Below are positions 40,634 through 49,933 of a stretch of 64,000 bases of DNA, in pieces. The notes beneath the pieces are model-generated. The model had not been told where the DNA came from. It did no database searches and was given only the letters and a program-made list of their open reading frames with translations. Source of the stretch: CAIVAT01 sp964355945 (GTDB lineage: Bacteria; Bacteroidota; Bacteroidia; Bacteroidales; FEN-979); assembly GCA_964355945.1 (NCBI GenBank), contig CAYHGE010000003.1, forward strand, positions 1-64,000, in the 5' to 3' direction. How positions within the stretch are numbered: the stretch's first letter is position 1; each line of letters opens with the position of its first letter. A program made the translations under genes and the position numbers.

Positions 40634-43078
40634 ATGCAGGTACTAAAATTCGGGGGCACCTCGGTTGCCAATGCCGACAACATATTAAAGGTCATCGACA
40701 TAATCAGGCTGGCCGCCGAAAAGGATCAAACCATTGTGGTTGTCTCCGCTCTGGGCGGTACAACCAACCTGCTCATTGAAGCCGGGAGACTGGCTGCAGT
40801 GCACGATGTGCTGTATAAGGAAAAGTTGCAGGAGTTCGGTGACCGGCACCAGTTGGTTGTCCTGAAATTAATTCCAATTGACCAGCAAATCGGCATGCTT
40901 AAACGTGTAAAGGAAAAGTGCAGTGAACTCGAAAGTATCTGCGAAGCGGTCTTTTTGCTCAGAGAATTATCATTGCGGACACAGGACAGCATTGTTAGCC
41001 AGGGGGAGCTCCTTTCATCGGTCATTATCGCAGCAGCATGCGAATCGCGGCATATTGAAAACCAATGGATTGATGCCCGTGAGATTATCCGCACCGACTC
41101 AACCTTTGGTCATGCAGTCCCCGATTTTGATTTTATCGCCGGCGCTTTAATGAATCGCATGACCGAAAGCCCTTCGCGGCTATATATCATGCCCGGGTTT
41201 ATCGCCTCCGATGCAAACGGGGTGACCACTACCCTGGGTCGCGGAGGTTCGGATTACACCGCCTCGATCATTGCCGCTACGGCCGATGCCAAAGTCCTTG
41301 AAATATGGACTGATGTCAGTGGCATGATGACTGCTGATCCCAGGATGGTGCCCAATGCAAAGGCGATTCCATATATTTCCTACAAGGAGGCCATGGAGCT
41401 GTCGCATTTCGGGGCCAAAGTAATCTTCCCGCCTACTATTCAACCAGTGATGAAAAAAGGGATTCCTGTATGGATCAAAAACACATTTTTCCCCGATGAT
41501 TATGGCACGTTGGTTGAATCAATCGTTTCCGAAAATAAAAGCATTGCGAGGGGAATCTCGAGTGTGGGCAACATGGCATTCTTAAGCCTGGAAGGCAGCG
41601 GGATGGTTGGAATCCCGGGTTTTTCAAGGAGACTGTTCGGTGCGCTCTCCGAAGAGAAAATTAATGTCATCCTGATCACACAGAGTTCATCCGAACATTC
41701 AATATGTGCTGCAATCGATGAAGAGAATGCCGGGAAAGCCAGAAAGGCCATAGATGATGAATTTTCCAGTGAGATTCTTGCCGGTAAAGTTGAACCATTG
41801 CAACTGGAAACCGGTTTGTCAATCATCGCATTGGTTGGTGACAATATGAAAAACCATACCGGCATCAGTGGAAAAATGTTTGGCGCCCTTGGGAGGAACA
41901 GCGTGAATATAAGGGCTATTGCTCAGGGCTCGTCGGAAAAGAACATCTCTGCTGTCATCAGTACAAAGGATGTGAAAAAGGCCGTTAATGTGCTTCATGA
42001 GGAGTTTTTTGAAAGCGCCTGCAAACAGGTAAACCTCCTGGTGACAGGCATTGGGAATGTCGGCAGCAGGCTGATGGTTCAACTGCAGGCGCAGCAGCAG
42101 TATCTGCTCGATCACCTTCGGCTGCAGTTAAGGGTAGTTGGTATTTGTAACAGTAAACGTATGGTTCTGGATGAGGATGGCATCAACCTGCAAAACTGGC
42201 AGGAGCAGCTAACCAGCGGAGAACCTGTGAATCTTACTGAATTCATCTCGTTTATTGAACACAGGAACCTGCGCAACCCGGTATTTGTAGATGTAACGTC
42301 AAGTGAAGAGGTTACAGGATTTTATGAAATGCTGCTGAGGAAAAGTGTGGCCATCGTGGCTTGCAATAAAATTGCCAGTTCATCATCGTTCAGCAGTTTT
42401 GAATTGCTGAAGCACCTGGCCCGTGAATACAACACCTCTTATCTGTTCGAAACCAATGTCGGCGCAGGTTTGCCAATCATCGGTACCCTGAACGACCTGA
42501 TGCGCAGCGGCGATAAAGTGAACAGAATAGAAGCGGTCCTGTCAGGTACGCTGAATTTTGTTTTCAACAACTATGATGGCACTGAACCTTTTGCACGCAT
42601 CGTCAAGAGAGCGCAGGATGAAGGGTATGCCGAACCTGATCCCCGCGTCGACCTGAGCGGGACCGATGTGATGCGTAAAATACTGATCCTTTCCCGTGAA
42701 GCCGGATACACGATGGAAATGAATGATATCCAAAGCAATCCTTTCCTTCCTGAATCATGCATGGGTGGTGATGTGGCCAGCTTCTACCGGGAGATGGAGA
42801 AACATGAAGAATATTTTAAGTCGTTGTTTCTGGAAGCTTCCAAATCAGGTTGTAAACTGAAGTTTGTCGCCAGTCTGCATGATGGCTCGGCTTCGGTTGG
42901 TTTGCAGCATATCGGGAAGGACCATGACCTTTTTCATCTTTATGGAAAAGACAACGTGGTGCTCTTTTATACCAACCGCTATTCACAGCAACCCCTGGTC
43001 ATAAAGGGTGCGGGCGCCGGTGCTGAGGTTACAGCCTCAGGAATTTTCGCAGATATTATTCGTGCTTCAAGGGTTTAA
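40634..43078 (+). CDS. thrA: bifunctional aspartokinase I / homoserine dehydrogenase I
   Basis: 814 residues, matching the fused ThrA length. First and third steps of threonine/methionine synthesis from aspartate. Aspartokinase part (1-290) begins MQVLKFGGTSVANADNI and has TTLGRGGSDYTASIIA (about 200-215). Two ACT regulatory domains follow (about 310-460; MVGIPGFSRRLFGAL, and NHTGISGKMFGALG), which sense threonine in the family. The homoserine dehydrogenase part (about 470-814) starts LLVTGIGNVGSRL and contains FETNVGAGLPIIGTL and SGTLNFVF. thrB and thrC do not follow here. Confidence 0.96.
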   Translation: MQVLKFGGTSVANADNILKVIDIIRLAAEKDQTIVVVSALGGTTNLLIEAGRLAAVHDVLYKEKLQEFGDRHQLVVLKLIPIDQQIGMLKRVKEKCSELESICEAVFLLRELSLRTQDSIVSQGELLSSVIIAAACESRHIENQWIDAREIIRTDSTFGHAVPDFDFIAGALMNRMTESPSRLYIMPGFIASDANGVTTTLGRGGSDYTASIIAATADAKVLEIWTDVSGMMTADPRMVPNAKAIPYISYKEAMELSHFGAKVIFPPTIQPVMKKGIPVWIKNTFFPDDYGTLVESIVSENKSIARGISSVGNMAFLSLEGSGMVGIPGFSRRLFGALSEEKINVILITQSSSEHSICAAIDEENAGKARKAIDDEFSSEILAGKVEPLQLETGLSIIALVGDNMKNHTGISGKMFGALGRNSVNIRAIAQGSSEKNISAVISTKDVKKAVNVLHEEFFESACKQVNLLVTGIGNVGSRLMVQLQAQQQYLLDHLRLQLRVVGICNSKRMVLDEDGINLQNWQEQLTSGEPVNLTEFISFIEHRNLRNPVFVDVTSSEEVTGFYEMLLRKSVAIVACNKIASSSSFSSFELLKHLAREYNTSYLFETNVGAGLPIIGTLNDLMRSGDKVNRIEAVLSGTLNFVFNNYDGTEPFARIVKRAQDEGYAEPDPRVDLSGTDVMRKILILSREAGYTMEMNDIQSNPFLPESCMGGDVASFYREMEKHEEYFKSLFLEASKSGCKLKFVASLHDGSASVGLQHIGKDHDLFHLYGKDNVVLFYTNRYSQQPLVIKGAGAGAEVTASGIFADIIRASRV

Positions 43079-43137
43079 AATAAATTCAAAATGCAGATTC
43101 AAATTGCAAATGTTAAATAGCCAAAAAGCCGTTTTGG

Positions 43138-44547
43138 ATGTCTGAAAAAGTAAATGACCGGACTATATTTACCCTTTCCGAGGTGGCACTGAGTATTCAG
43201 AAAACATTGGCGGAAAGATATTCGAGTTCATTCTGGATCAAGGCGGAGATGAACAAGCTGAACCATTATCCCCAATCGGGACATTGCTACCCGGATCTTG
43301 TGGAGAAAATCGATGGAAAAATAGTTGCTGAAATGAGGTCCACGATCTGGAAAGACGATTTTCAACGGATCAATGAAAATTTTCAGAAGGTGATGCATGA
43401 ACCCCTGAAAAACGGCATTAAAATCCTTTTTTGTGCAAAAATATCCTATAATCCCCTTTACGGTTTGAGCCTGAGGATACTGGAGGTTGATCCGTCATGG
43501 TCATTGGGTGAGCTGGAAAAAGAGAAGCAGCAAACCATCGATAAAATCAGGAAAGAGGGGCTTTTTCATACAAACAAATCACTTACCCTGCCGTTGCTGC
43601 CAAAAAGGATTGCTGTGATTTCTGTAGAAACCAGCAAAGGTTTTGCTGATTTCAGAAAAATGATCGACAGCAACGATTGGGGATATTCGTTTTTTTATAT
43701 GTTGTTTCCGGCACTGCTTCAGGGTGAAAATGCCGTTGATTCGATCATGCGGCAGATGGAGCGAATCAGTCAGGTCAAACAACACTTTGATGTTGTGGCG
43801 ATCATCCGCGGAGGTGGGGGTGATGTGGGTTTGACCTGTTACAACAACTATGATCTTGCAAAAGCAATTGCCCTGTTTCCGCTTCCGGTTATTACCGGAA
43901 TTGGACATTCAACCAATGAAACTGTGGCGGAAATGGTTGCTTTCAGGAATACCATCACCCCAACAGAACTTGCTGATTATCTCATACAAAAGTTCCATAA
44001 TTTCTCTGTACCATTAAGGAAAGCCCGGGATTTTATCATCGATAAATTCAGCAGGCTGATCAGGGATGAAAAGTCAGCCACGGTCAACCTTGTCAGGTTT
44101 TTTAAATCGATAACCAATTCCAGGCTGGCACAGGGTAAACAAGAGATAAACAATGAGTTAAAATCCCTGCAGCAACAATCCGGCTATTTTTTGCAGCGTT
44201 CGCTGGAAAGGAATATTCTGCAGAATATGGTGCTCATTAACAGGGATGCCGGACAACTGTTAAAATCAAACGGCAGGCTTATCGAAACCGCTCTGATGCA
44301 ACTGGTTACAAAGTCAGGAAGCGTAATCAGGGATCATTGGAAAAGCATTTTATCAACTGAAAAGAACATTGAACTGTTGAACCCTATGAATGTGCTGAAC
44401 CGTGGATACAGCATCACTACGGTGGATGGAAAAGTTTTGAAAACAGTAGGAGAGGTAAGAGAAGGAACCACAGTAAAAACGATTCTTTCGGATGGGAATA
44501 TCATAAGTATTACACAATCAGTCACAAAAACGGAAAATAATGACTAA
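43138..44547 (+). CDS. xseA: exodeoxyribonuclease VII large subunit
   Basis: 469 residues. N-terminal OB-fold (1-110; FWIKAEMNKLNHYPQSGHCYPDL), catalytic domain (about 130-330; AVISVETSKGFADF, IIRGGGGDVGL, GIGHSTNETVAEMVAF), long coiled-coil region and a C-terminal clamp with NPMNVLNRGYSITTVDGKVLK. Degrades single-stranded DNA with XseB. Overlaps xseB by 8 bp. Confidence 0.95.
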   Translation: MSEKVNDRTIFTLSEVALSIQKTLAERYSSSFWIKAEMNKLNHYPQSGHCYPDLVEKIDGKIVAEMRSTIWKDDFQRINENFQKVMHEPLKNGIKILFCAKISYNPLYGLSLRILEVDPSWSLGELEKEKQQTIDKIRKEGLFHTNKSLTLPLLPKRIAVISVETSKGFADFRKMIDSNDWGYSFFYMLFPALLQGENAVDSIMRQMERISQVKQHFDVVAIIRGGGGDVGLTCYNNYDLAKAIALFPLPVITGIGHSTNETVAEMVAFRNTITPTELADYLIQKFHNFSVPLRKARDFIIDKFSRLIRDEKSATVNLVRFFKSITNSRLAQGKQEINNELKSLQQQSGYFLQRSLERNILQNMVLINRDAGQLLKSNGRLIETALMQLVTKSGSVIRDHWKSILSTEKNIELLNPMNVLNRGYSITTVDGKVLKTVGEVREGTTVKTILSDGNIISITQSVTKTENND

Positions 44548-44749
44548 AGAGCCAAATTACACGGAAGCATTTCAGGAACTTCAGAACATCGTAGGTGAAA
44601 TTGAAGGTGGCGAAATTTCCGTTGACGAATTGTCCGATAAGGTGAAGCGGGCCGCAATTCTTATAAAAATATGCAGGAATAAACTTACTTCAACTGAGGA
44701 AGATGTTAATGCCATTCTGAAGGAACTGGAACAAGGTGACGCACAATAG
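44540..44749 (+). CDS. xseB: exodeoxyribonuclease VII small subunit
   Basis: 69 residues, the usual size. Two-helix coiled coil with YTEAFQELQNIVGEIEGGEI and DELSDKVKRAAILIKICRNKL. Partner of XseA, translationally coupled to it. Ends next to the convergent radA stop. Confidence 0.94.
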   Translation: MTKEPNYTEAFQELQNIVGEIEGGEISVDELSDKVKRAAILIKICRNKLTSTEEDVNAILKELEQGDAQ

Positions 44750-46117
44750 TCACGAAAACAGCTTCCCGTAAACCTCCTCAATCTTCACGACAGGCACGAT
44801 CTGTATCGAATACCGCTTGAAGTCCAATCCTTTGAGATTGTACCTCGATATGAAAATTCGCTCGAATCCGAGTTTGTTTGCCTCCGAAATGCGCTGTTCA
44901 ACACGGTTGATTGGGCGGATCTCACCGCTCAGGCCCACTTCGGCAGCGAAACAGGTTTTTGAGTCGATGGGTGAATCCTGGTTTGAGGAGAGCACTGCTG
45001 CCACCACTGCAAGGTCGATTGCCGGATCTTCCACCCTGATTCCTCCTGCAATGTTGAGAAATACATCTTTGTGCCCCAGCCTGAAACCACTGCGTTTCTC
45101 AAGAACAGCAAGAAGCATGTTGAGCCTGCGTGCATCAAAGCCGGTTGTTGATCGCTGGGGAGTGCCATACACTGCTGTACTTACCAACGCCTGGGTTTCG
45201 ATAAGCATGGGGCGTTGTCCTTCAATCATGGCTGAAATTGCGATCCCGCTTACATCCTCATCCCGCTGGCTGAGCAGTATTTCCGAAGGATTCGACACTT
45301 CACGCAGCCCGGTATCATTCATTTCGTAAATTCCAAGTTCAGAGGTCGAACCGAAACGGTTTTTAAGAGAACGAAGGATGCGATACCCGTAATTCCTGTC
45401 GCCTTCGAATTGAAGAACTGTATCAACCATGTGTTCCAGTACTTTCGGACCGGCAAGACTTCCGTCCTTGGTAATATGTCCGATAAGGAAAACAGGCGTG
45501 CTGGAATGTTTCGAGTACTTCTGCATTTCAGCTGCACACTCTTTGATCTGCGAAACACTGCCTGCAGAAGATTCTATCAGGTCAGTTTGAAGGGTTTGAA
45601 TGGAATCAGCAATGATGATGCCTGGTTTGAGTGATTCAAGATGCTGAAAGACAGACTGGGTGTTGGTCTCCGTAAGGATATAGCAATTGTCATTCCTGAT
45701 CCCGATACGTTCGGCCCGCATCCTGATCTGCTGGTCGCTCTCCTCGCCAGTGATATATAGAATTTTGCGGTCGGAACATTTGAGGGCAACCTGCAACATC
45801 AGCGTTGATTTGCCTATACCGGGTTCTCCGCCGATGAGGGTGAGTGAGCCTGGAACAAGACCCCCGCCAAGCACCCTGTTAAGTTCCTGATCATGCGTGT
45901 TGATCCGGGCTTCATGACTGAATGTTACCTCAGAAATCAGGATGGGTTTTACAGATCTGGGATCCCTGTTAGCGGACCCCGGTATTCCTTTTTCCTCCCG
46001 TTGGATCACCTCCTCCACAAAAGTGTTCCACTCTCCACAATTGTTGCACTTTCCCATCCACTTAGGGGCCTGGGAACCACAGTTTTGACAAAAAAAAGCG
46101 GTTTTGAGTTTTGCCAC
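44750..46117 (-). CDS. radA: DNA repair protein RadA
   Basis: 455 residues, full length. N-terminal zinc finger CQNCGSQAPKWMGKCNNCGEW (C10, C13, C27, C30), Walker A GEPGIGKST (about 91-99), RadA-specific KNRFGSTSE (about 252-260) and a Lon-like C-terminal domain (about 280-455). Branch-migration ATPase in recombination. Overlaps rfaE2 by one base, in a minus-strand run flippase-like, rfaE2, radA. Confidence 0.96.
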   Translation of the reverse strand: MAKLKTAFFCQNCGSQAPKWMGKCNNCGEWNTFVEEVIQREEKGIPGSANRDPRSVKPILISEVTFSHEARINTHDQELNRVLGGGLVPGSLTLIGGEPGIGKSTLMLQVALKCSDRKILYITGEESDQQIRMRAERIGIRNDNCYILTETNTQSVFQHLESLKPGIIIADSIQTLQTDLIESSAGSVSQIKECAAEMQKYSKHSSTPVFLIGHITKDGSLAGPKVLEHMVDTVLQFEGDRNYGYRILRSLKNRFGSTSELGIYEMNDTGLREVSNPSEILLSQRDEDVSGIAISAMIEGQRPMLIETQALVSTAVYGTPQRSTTGFDARRLNMLLAVLEKRSGFRLGHKDVFLNIAGGIRVEDPAIDLAVVAAVLSSNQDSPIDSKTCFAAEVGLSGEIRPINRVEQRISEANKLGFERIFISRYNLKGLDFKRYSIQIVPVVKIEEVYGKLFS

Positions 46118-46614
46118 TACAGGTGCACTTTTTGTGCCAGTTCGATGGTGTGGGTTGTTGAATAACCCTTGGTCAGTTCAATGGTCACCACTTGTCCGCC
46201 ACGTGCTTTTACCACATCAGTGCCTACGATCTCTTTCCCCTCATAATCTTTGCCTTTAACAAGGATATCAGGTTGAATTAGTTTGATCAATTCATGGGGT
46301 GTGTCCTCTTCGAAAATAATTACTGCGTCAACAAACGACAATGCGGCCAGTGTGGTAGCACGGGCCACCTCCTTATTTACAGGCCGGTGGGAGCCCTTGA
46401 TTCGGCGAACCGAATCGTCGGAGTTGAGCCCGACAATTAAAATATCTCCAAGATCACGGGCTTTGGCAAGGTACTCAACGTGTCCAAGGTGCAACACATC
46501 AAAACAACCATTTGAAAAAACGATGCTGTTATCTTTGAACCGCCATAAGGCAATCTGACGGCGGAGATGCTCCCAGGTATAAATTTTGGATTTTATGATA
46601 CTAAGCCTTTCCAT
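46117..46614 (-). CDS. rfaE2: D-glycero-beta-D-manno-heptose 1-phosphate adenylyltransferase
   Basis: 165 residues, a stand-alone version of the HldE C-terminal domain. Nucleotidyltransferase motif FSNGCFDVLHLGHVEYL (about 34-50), then ILIVGLNSDDSVRRIKG and the late VKGKDYEGKEIVGTD. Makes ADP-heptose precursor for LPS core. No HldE kinase domain in this ORF; the kinase should be elsewhere. Confidence 0.93.
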   Translation of the reverse strand: MERLSIIKSKIYTWEHLRRQIALWRFKDNSIVFSNGCFDVLHLGHVEYLAKARDLGDILIVGLNSDDSVRRIKGSHRPVNKEVARATTLAALSFVDAVIIFEEDTPHELIKLIQPDILVKGKDYEGKEIVGTDVVKARGGQVVTIELTKGYSTTHTIELAQKVHL

Positions 46615-47644
46615 TTGTTTTTTTGTTGAATGAAAGTAAAATAAGTGAAATGCCCCCTGTTAATAAAATCATGCTGGTCTGGGCAGTCCATGAAATCCAT
46701 CCCAATGCCAGCCCGGTTGTACGTAAAATTCCATAAAGGAACATCGTTTCCTGAATAATAGCCGGGTATAATCCGATGCCACCCGGGGTAACCATAATTC
46801 CGACACTCCCGAGCACAAGTGCAGAAAGAGCTGCACCAGGACCCAGAGAACTGGTATCGGTAAAGCAGAAAAAACAGACGTAAATCATTAAAAAATAGAG
46901 CGCCCAGATGGCCAGAGAATAAAAAATAAAAAGAACTGGTTTCGTGATTTGACTTAGCGATTTGAGCCCTTCCCAGAAACCAAGAATCAGGTTTTTTATT
47001 TTGTGAGAAATGGCGGAGGCGAAGATCCTTTTGCGCATCAGGTAGGCTGTTGCCAGTGAAAGGACGACAATTGCGACCAGTGAAAGCACAAAATATTTAC
47101 TGAACAACGGATTGTCAAATTTCTCAGCCAGTTTCGGATAAATTTTCATGTTCAGGTAGTGGCCGATGGTGCCCGCCTGGGTTATGATCATCAGGAAAAA
47201 TAATGAAATGAAAATGATCATATCAATGGTTCGTTCAGTAATAACGGTACCAAATGACTTGTTAAATGGAATCTGCTCATAACGGGCAAGAATTCCGCAT
47301 CGGGTCACTTCACCGAGTCTGGGGAATGCCATGTTGGCGAAATAACCAACCATCACCGCAAAAAAAGTATTTTTCAGGGAAGGATGGTAACCCAGGGGTT
47401 CAAAAAAGAGCATCCATCTTAAGGCCCTGAGGACATGACTTGTAATACCTAAAACAATGGTAAGGATTACCCAGTTGTAATTTGCAATACGAAACGAATG
47501 TAGGATCTGCAGCCGCTCTTCGGGCGTAAGACCCTTAAGCGATAACCAGATGATAAATATACCCAGTCCGAGGAAAAGTGTAAATTTTATAAAGGTGACA
47601 ATCCGGTTTGCCCGGGGTGTTTCATCCAATGTAAGGTCGGCCAT
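46601..47644 (-). CDS. lysylphosphatidylglycerol synthase TM-region/UPF0104 family membrane protein
   Basis: 347 residues with about 8 hydrophobic helices. Family pattern: ITSHVLRALRWMLFFEPLGY, MVGYFANMAFPRLGEVTRCGILARYE (about 115-140), and a late LVLGSVGIMVTPGGIGLYPAIIQET. Related proteins resemble MprF flippase domains; the transported lipid is unknown. It overlaps rfaE2 by 14 bp, suggesting a link to envelope glycolipids. Confidence 0.88.
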   Translation of the reverse strand: MADLTLDETPRANRIVTFIKFTLFLGLGIFIIWLSLKGLTPEERLQILHSFRIANYNWVILTIVLGITSHVLRALRWMLFFEPLGYHPSLKNTFFAVMVGYFANMAFPRLGEVTRCGILARYEQIPFNKSFGTVITERTIDMIIFISLFFLMIITQAGTIGHYLNMKIYPKLAEKFDNPLFSKYFVLSLVAIVVLSLATAYLMRKRIFASAISHKIKNLILGFWEGLKSLSQITKPVLFIFYSLAIWALYFLMIYVCFFCFTDTSSLGPGAALSALVLGSVGIMVTPGGIGLYPAIIQETMFLYGILRTTGLALGWISWTAQTSMILLTGGISLILLSFNKKTNGKA

Positions 47645-47755
47645 TCAATTCTTAGTCAATTGTTATATTTCAATTGGAGTGAGGCCGGCATCGGTGTTGA
47701 TGACACACCGGATCGTTGATGTTGATGCCGGAATCTGAATCTTGGCGCAAAATTA

Positions 47756-48604
47756 CTAAAAAAGTTCAATATTGTCGATTAGTCTGACATCTCCCACGAA
47801 AACTGCAATAAAAGCAACAGCGCGTGCTTTGTTCGTCCAATCTTCAATGGGTATAAGGTTCTCATTGTCGGCGATTTCCAGATATTCAACCCTGAACCCC
47901 ACATTCTCCTCAATTTTGCTGATTGCCCAGGCAAGTAGTTCATATACAGATATTTGGCCTGCATCCGTCCTGATTTTCTGAAGAACTTTGTAAATCACAG
48001 GGGCCAGGATTCTATCTGAAGCGCTGAGTCGTGCATTGCGCGAACTCATTGCCAGGCCGTCGGGGTCCCTGATGGTTTCGCAGGGGACAACTTCCACAGG
48101 CAAATTCAGTGCTTTAACCATGAACTTAATGATGGCAAGCTGCTGAAAGTCTTTCTTTCCAAAATACGCCCGTGTCGGCTGTACAATATCAAACAGCTTT
48201 TTTACAACAATGGCTACTCCGTTAAAATGTCCCGGTCGGAATTTGCCCTCCATAACCTTGTCAAGCATCCCAAAATCCAGGTTAAGTCTGGCGGGTTCTG
48301 ATTCCGGGTACATCTCATCTGCATCCGGTGTAAAAACCAGATCACAGCCAAAGGCTTCAAGCAACAGGCAATCCCTGTCGAGGGTTCGCGGATACTTTGC
48401 CAGGTCTTCCTTATTGTTAAACTGGATCGGATTTACAAAGATGCTGCATACAGTCAGGTCATTTTCCTGCTTCGACCGGCTGATCAGGTTAAGATGCCCT
48501 TCATGCAGCGCCCCCATCGTTGGTACAAATCCAATTGAAAGACCTCTCTCAGCTGCTATTTTCAGGTGTTCAGCTGCTTGTTCAATACGGGTGAATTGTT
48601 TCAT
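47756..48604 (-). CDS. panC: pantothenate synthetase
   Basis: 282 residues. Joins pantoate and beta-alanine with ATP. GFVPTMGALHEGHLNLI (about 25-41), SIFVNPIQFNNKEDLAKYPR, AYFGKKDFQQLAII (about 146-159) and SSRNARLSA. In many Bacteroidota panD follows panC; it is not present here, and the 47645-47755 gap holds only a weak CCGGCATC/GATGCCGG inverted repeat (47685-47692/47724-47731). Confidence 0.95.
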   Translation of the reverse strand: MKQFTRIEQAAEHLKIAAERGLSIGFVPTMGALHEGHLNLISRSKQENDLTVCSIFVNPIQFNNKEDLAKYPRTLDRDCLLLEAFGCDLVFTPDADEMYPESEPARLNLDFGMLDKVMEGKFRPGHFNGVAIVVKKLFDIVQPTRAYFGKKDFQQLAIIKFMVKALNLPVEVVPCETIRDPDGLAMSSRNARLSASDRILAPVIYKVLQKIRTDAGQISVYELLAWAISKIEENVGFRVEYLEIADNENLIPIEDWTNKARAVAFIAVFVGDVRLIDNIELF

Positions 48605-48669
48605 CGTGATGTTAAAAAATAATCAGATCATTTATTGCCTCGGTTTTAGAGAGTCTGGCATCCTTTTGT

Positions 48670-48677
48670 CAAAGGTA
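48670..48677 (-). promoter_or_regulatory. -7 promoter box for panC
   Basis: TACCTTTG on the minus strand with TTG (48701-48699) 21 bp upstream as possible -33. It lies 65 bp before the panC ATG. Confidence 0.55.
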
Positions 48678-48838
48678 ATGCGAAATCAGTTGGCTATGCA
48701 ATGCGCCAGGGATAATTTATTTCCATTTGCTTTTTAATAAAACTTATCGTACCTTGCATTGTTTTTCGAGAATGGTACACAAAAATTGCAGATAATTTGC
48801 AATTTTCTTGTAATGTTTTTTTAGAAATCATCAACCAC

Positions 48839-49204
48839 ATGTACCGGATACTGCAAATTGAGGATCTCCCTTCTGATGCCTATTTGGTGAGAAGAGAGGT
48901 TTCCAGAGCACTTAATGATGCTTGCGATTTTCAAATTGTTGAAGACAGTGAGGCATTTGTAACCGCATTGACCGAATTTAATCCGGATTTAATCATCTCT
49001 GATTTTAGCATTCCCGGGTTTGACTGGCAAACTGCGCTAAGGCATGTAGCCGAAAACGGCCTTCATACGCCTTTCTTTGTAGTTTCTGGTTCAATGAGTG
49101 AAGATATCAGACAGGAATGCATTGATGCCGGGGCAACAGAGTTTATTTGCAAGGATAATATTGCAAAATTAGGTCCCGCGGTTATAAAGGCCCTGAGAAA
49201 GTAA
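48839..49204 (+). CDS. single-domain response regulator
   Basis: 121 residues from the ATG at 48839; a longer frame opens at 48797 without support. Receiver with E8/D9, phospho-acceptor D55 (LIISDFSIPGFDW), S83/S85 and K105 (FICKDNIAKLGPAVIKAL). The C-terminal signature is that of receivers placed in front of PAS kinases, but here it stands alone. It is convergent with the NarL-type regulator, and its kinase is not obvious. Confidence 0.88.
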   Translation: MYRILQIEDLPSDAYLVRREVSRALNDACDFQIVEDSEAFVTALTEFNPDLIISDFSIPGFDWQTALRHVAENGLHTPFFVVSGSMSEDIRQECIDAGATEFICKDNIAKLGPAVIKALRK

Positions 49205-49273
49205 CCTCTCAGAGGGTTCCCTTGAATTTTAATTAGCTAAAAACGAGGGTGGATTACAAGTGAAATACGTAAG

Positions 49274-49933
49274 TTATAATTCAACAATCTTATTCCGTAT
49301 TGCATATTTGATCAGTTCAACCGTCGATTTAAGTTCAAGCTTTTTCATAATGTGGTTTTTATGCGTCTCCACAGTACGAATGCTGATATCGAGCTGGTCG
49401 CTGATCTCTTTGTTGATAAACCCTTCAGCAAAGAGCTTTAGTATCTCAACCTCACGGGTAGTGAGCGGAATTGGACCCCGTTGTGGAAGCAGGTCGTCCT
49501 CTTTTGCTTTACGCACATAACTTTTTAGCATGATCCGTGAAATGGAATCTGCGAAAAATTCTTCTCCTTCATAAATGGCATGAATGGCACTCAGCAGCTC
49601 CTCCCGGGAGGTGTTCTTCGGCAAGTATCCACGGGCCCCGGCTTTCACTGAGTTGAAAATAAAATCTTCATTGGTGTACATGGAGAGTATCAGGACCCGG
49701 GTCTGAGGATAATCAACCGAAACACGTTTCGTGATCTCAATACCATTGGTGTCGGGCAGGGAGATGTCCAGGATCAGTAAATCCGGGGGTTCAATTGCGA
49801 TTTTTTCAAAACACTCTTTTCCGGACGAAGCCTCTCCGAGAATCGTCAGGTCGTCGGCACTGATTAGCAAAGCTTTGATTCCATCCCTTACGAGTTGGTG
49901 ATCATCCACGAGGAAAATCCTGATTTTTGACAT
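49274..49933 (-). CDS. NarL/FixJ-family response regulator
   Basis: 219 residues. Receiver domain 1-120 with D10/D11, phospho-acceptor D56 (LLILDISLPDTNG), T/S and a Lys in YLPKNTS. LuxR-type HTH at about 150-215 (LTTREVEILKLFAEGFINKEISDQL, TVETHKNHIMKKL). Overlaps the 3' end of the adjacent kinase gene by 32 bp, so it is its cognate regulator. Confidence 0.95.
   Translation of the reverse strand: MSKIRIFLVDDHQLVRDGIKALLISADDLTILGEASSGKECFEKIAIEPPDLLILDISLPDTNGIEITKRVSVDYPQTRVLILSMYTNEDFIFNSVKAGARGYLPKNTSREELLSAIHAIYEGEEFFADSISRIMLKSYVRKAKEDDLLPQRGPIPLTTREVEILKLFAEGFINKEISDQLDISIRTVETHKNHIMKKLELKSTVELIKYAIRNKIVEL

Noticed and set aside
47685..47731. Terminator between panC and the flippase-like gene
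   Set aside because: The CCGGCATC/GATGCCGG stem has a 31-nt loop and no T-run; it could be chance.
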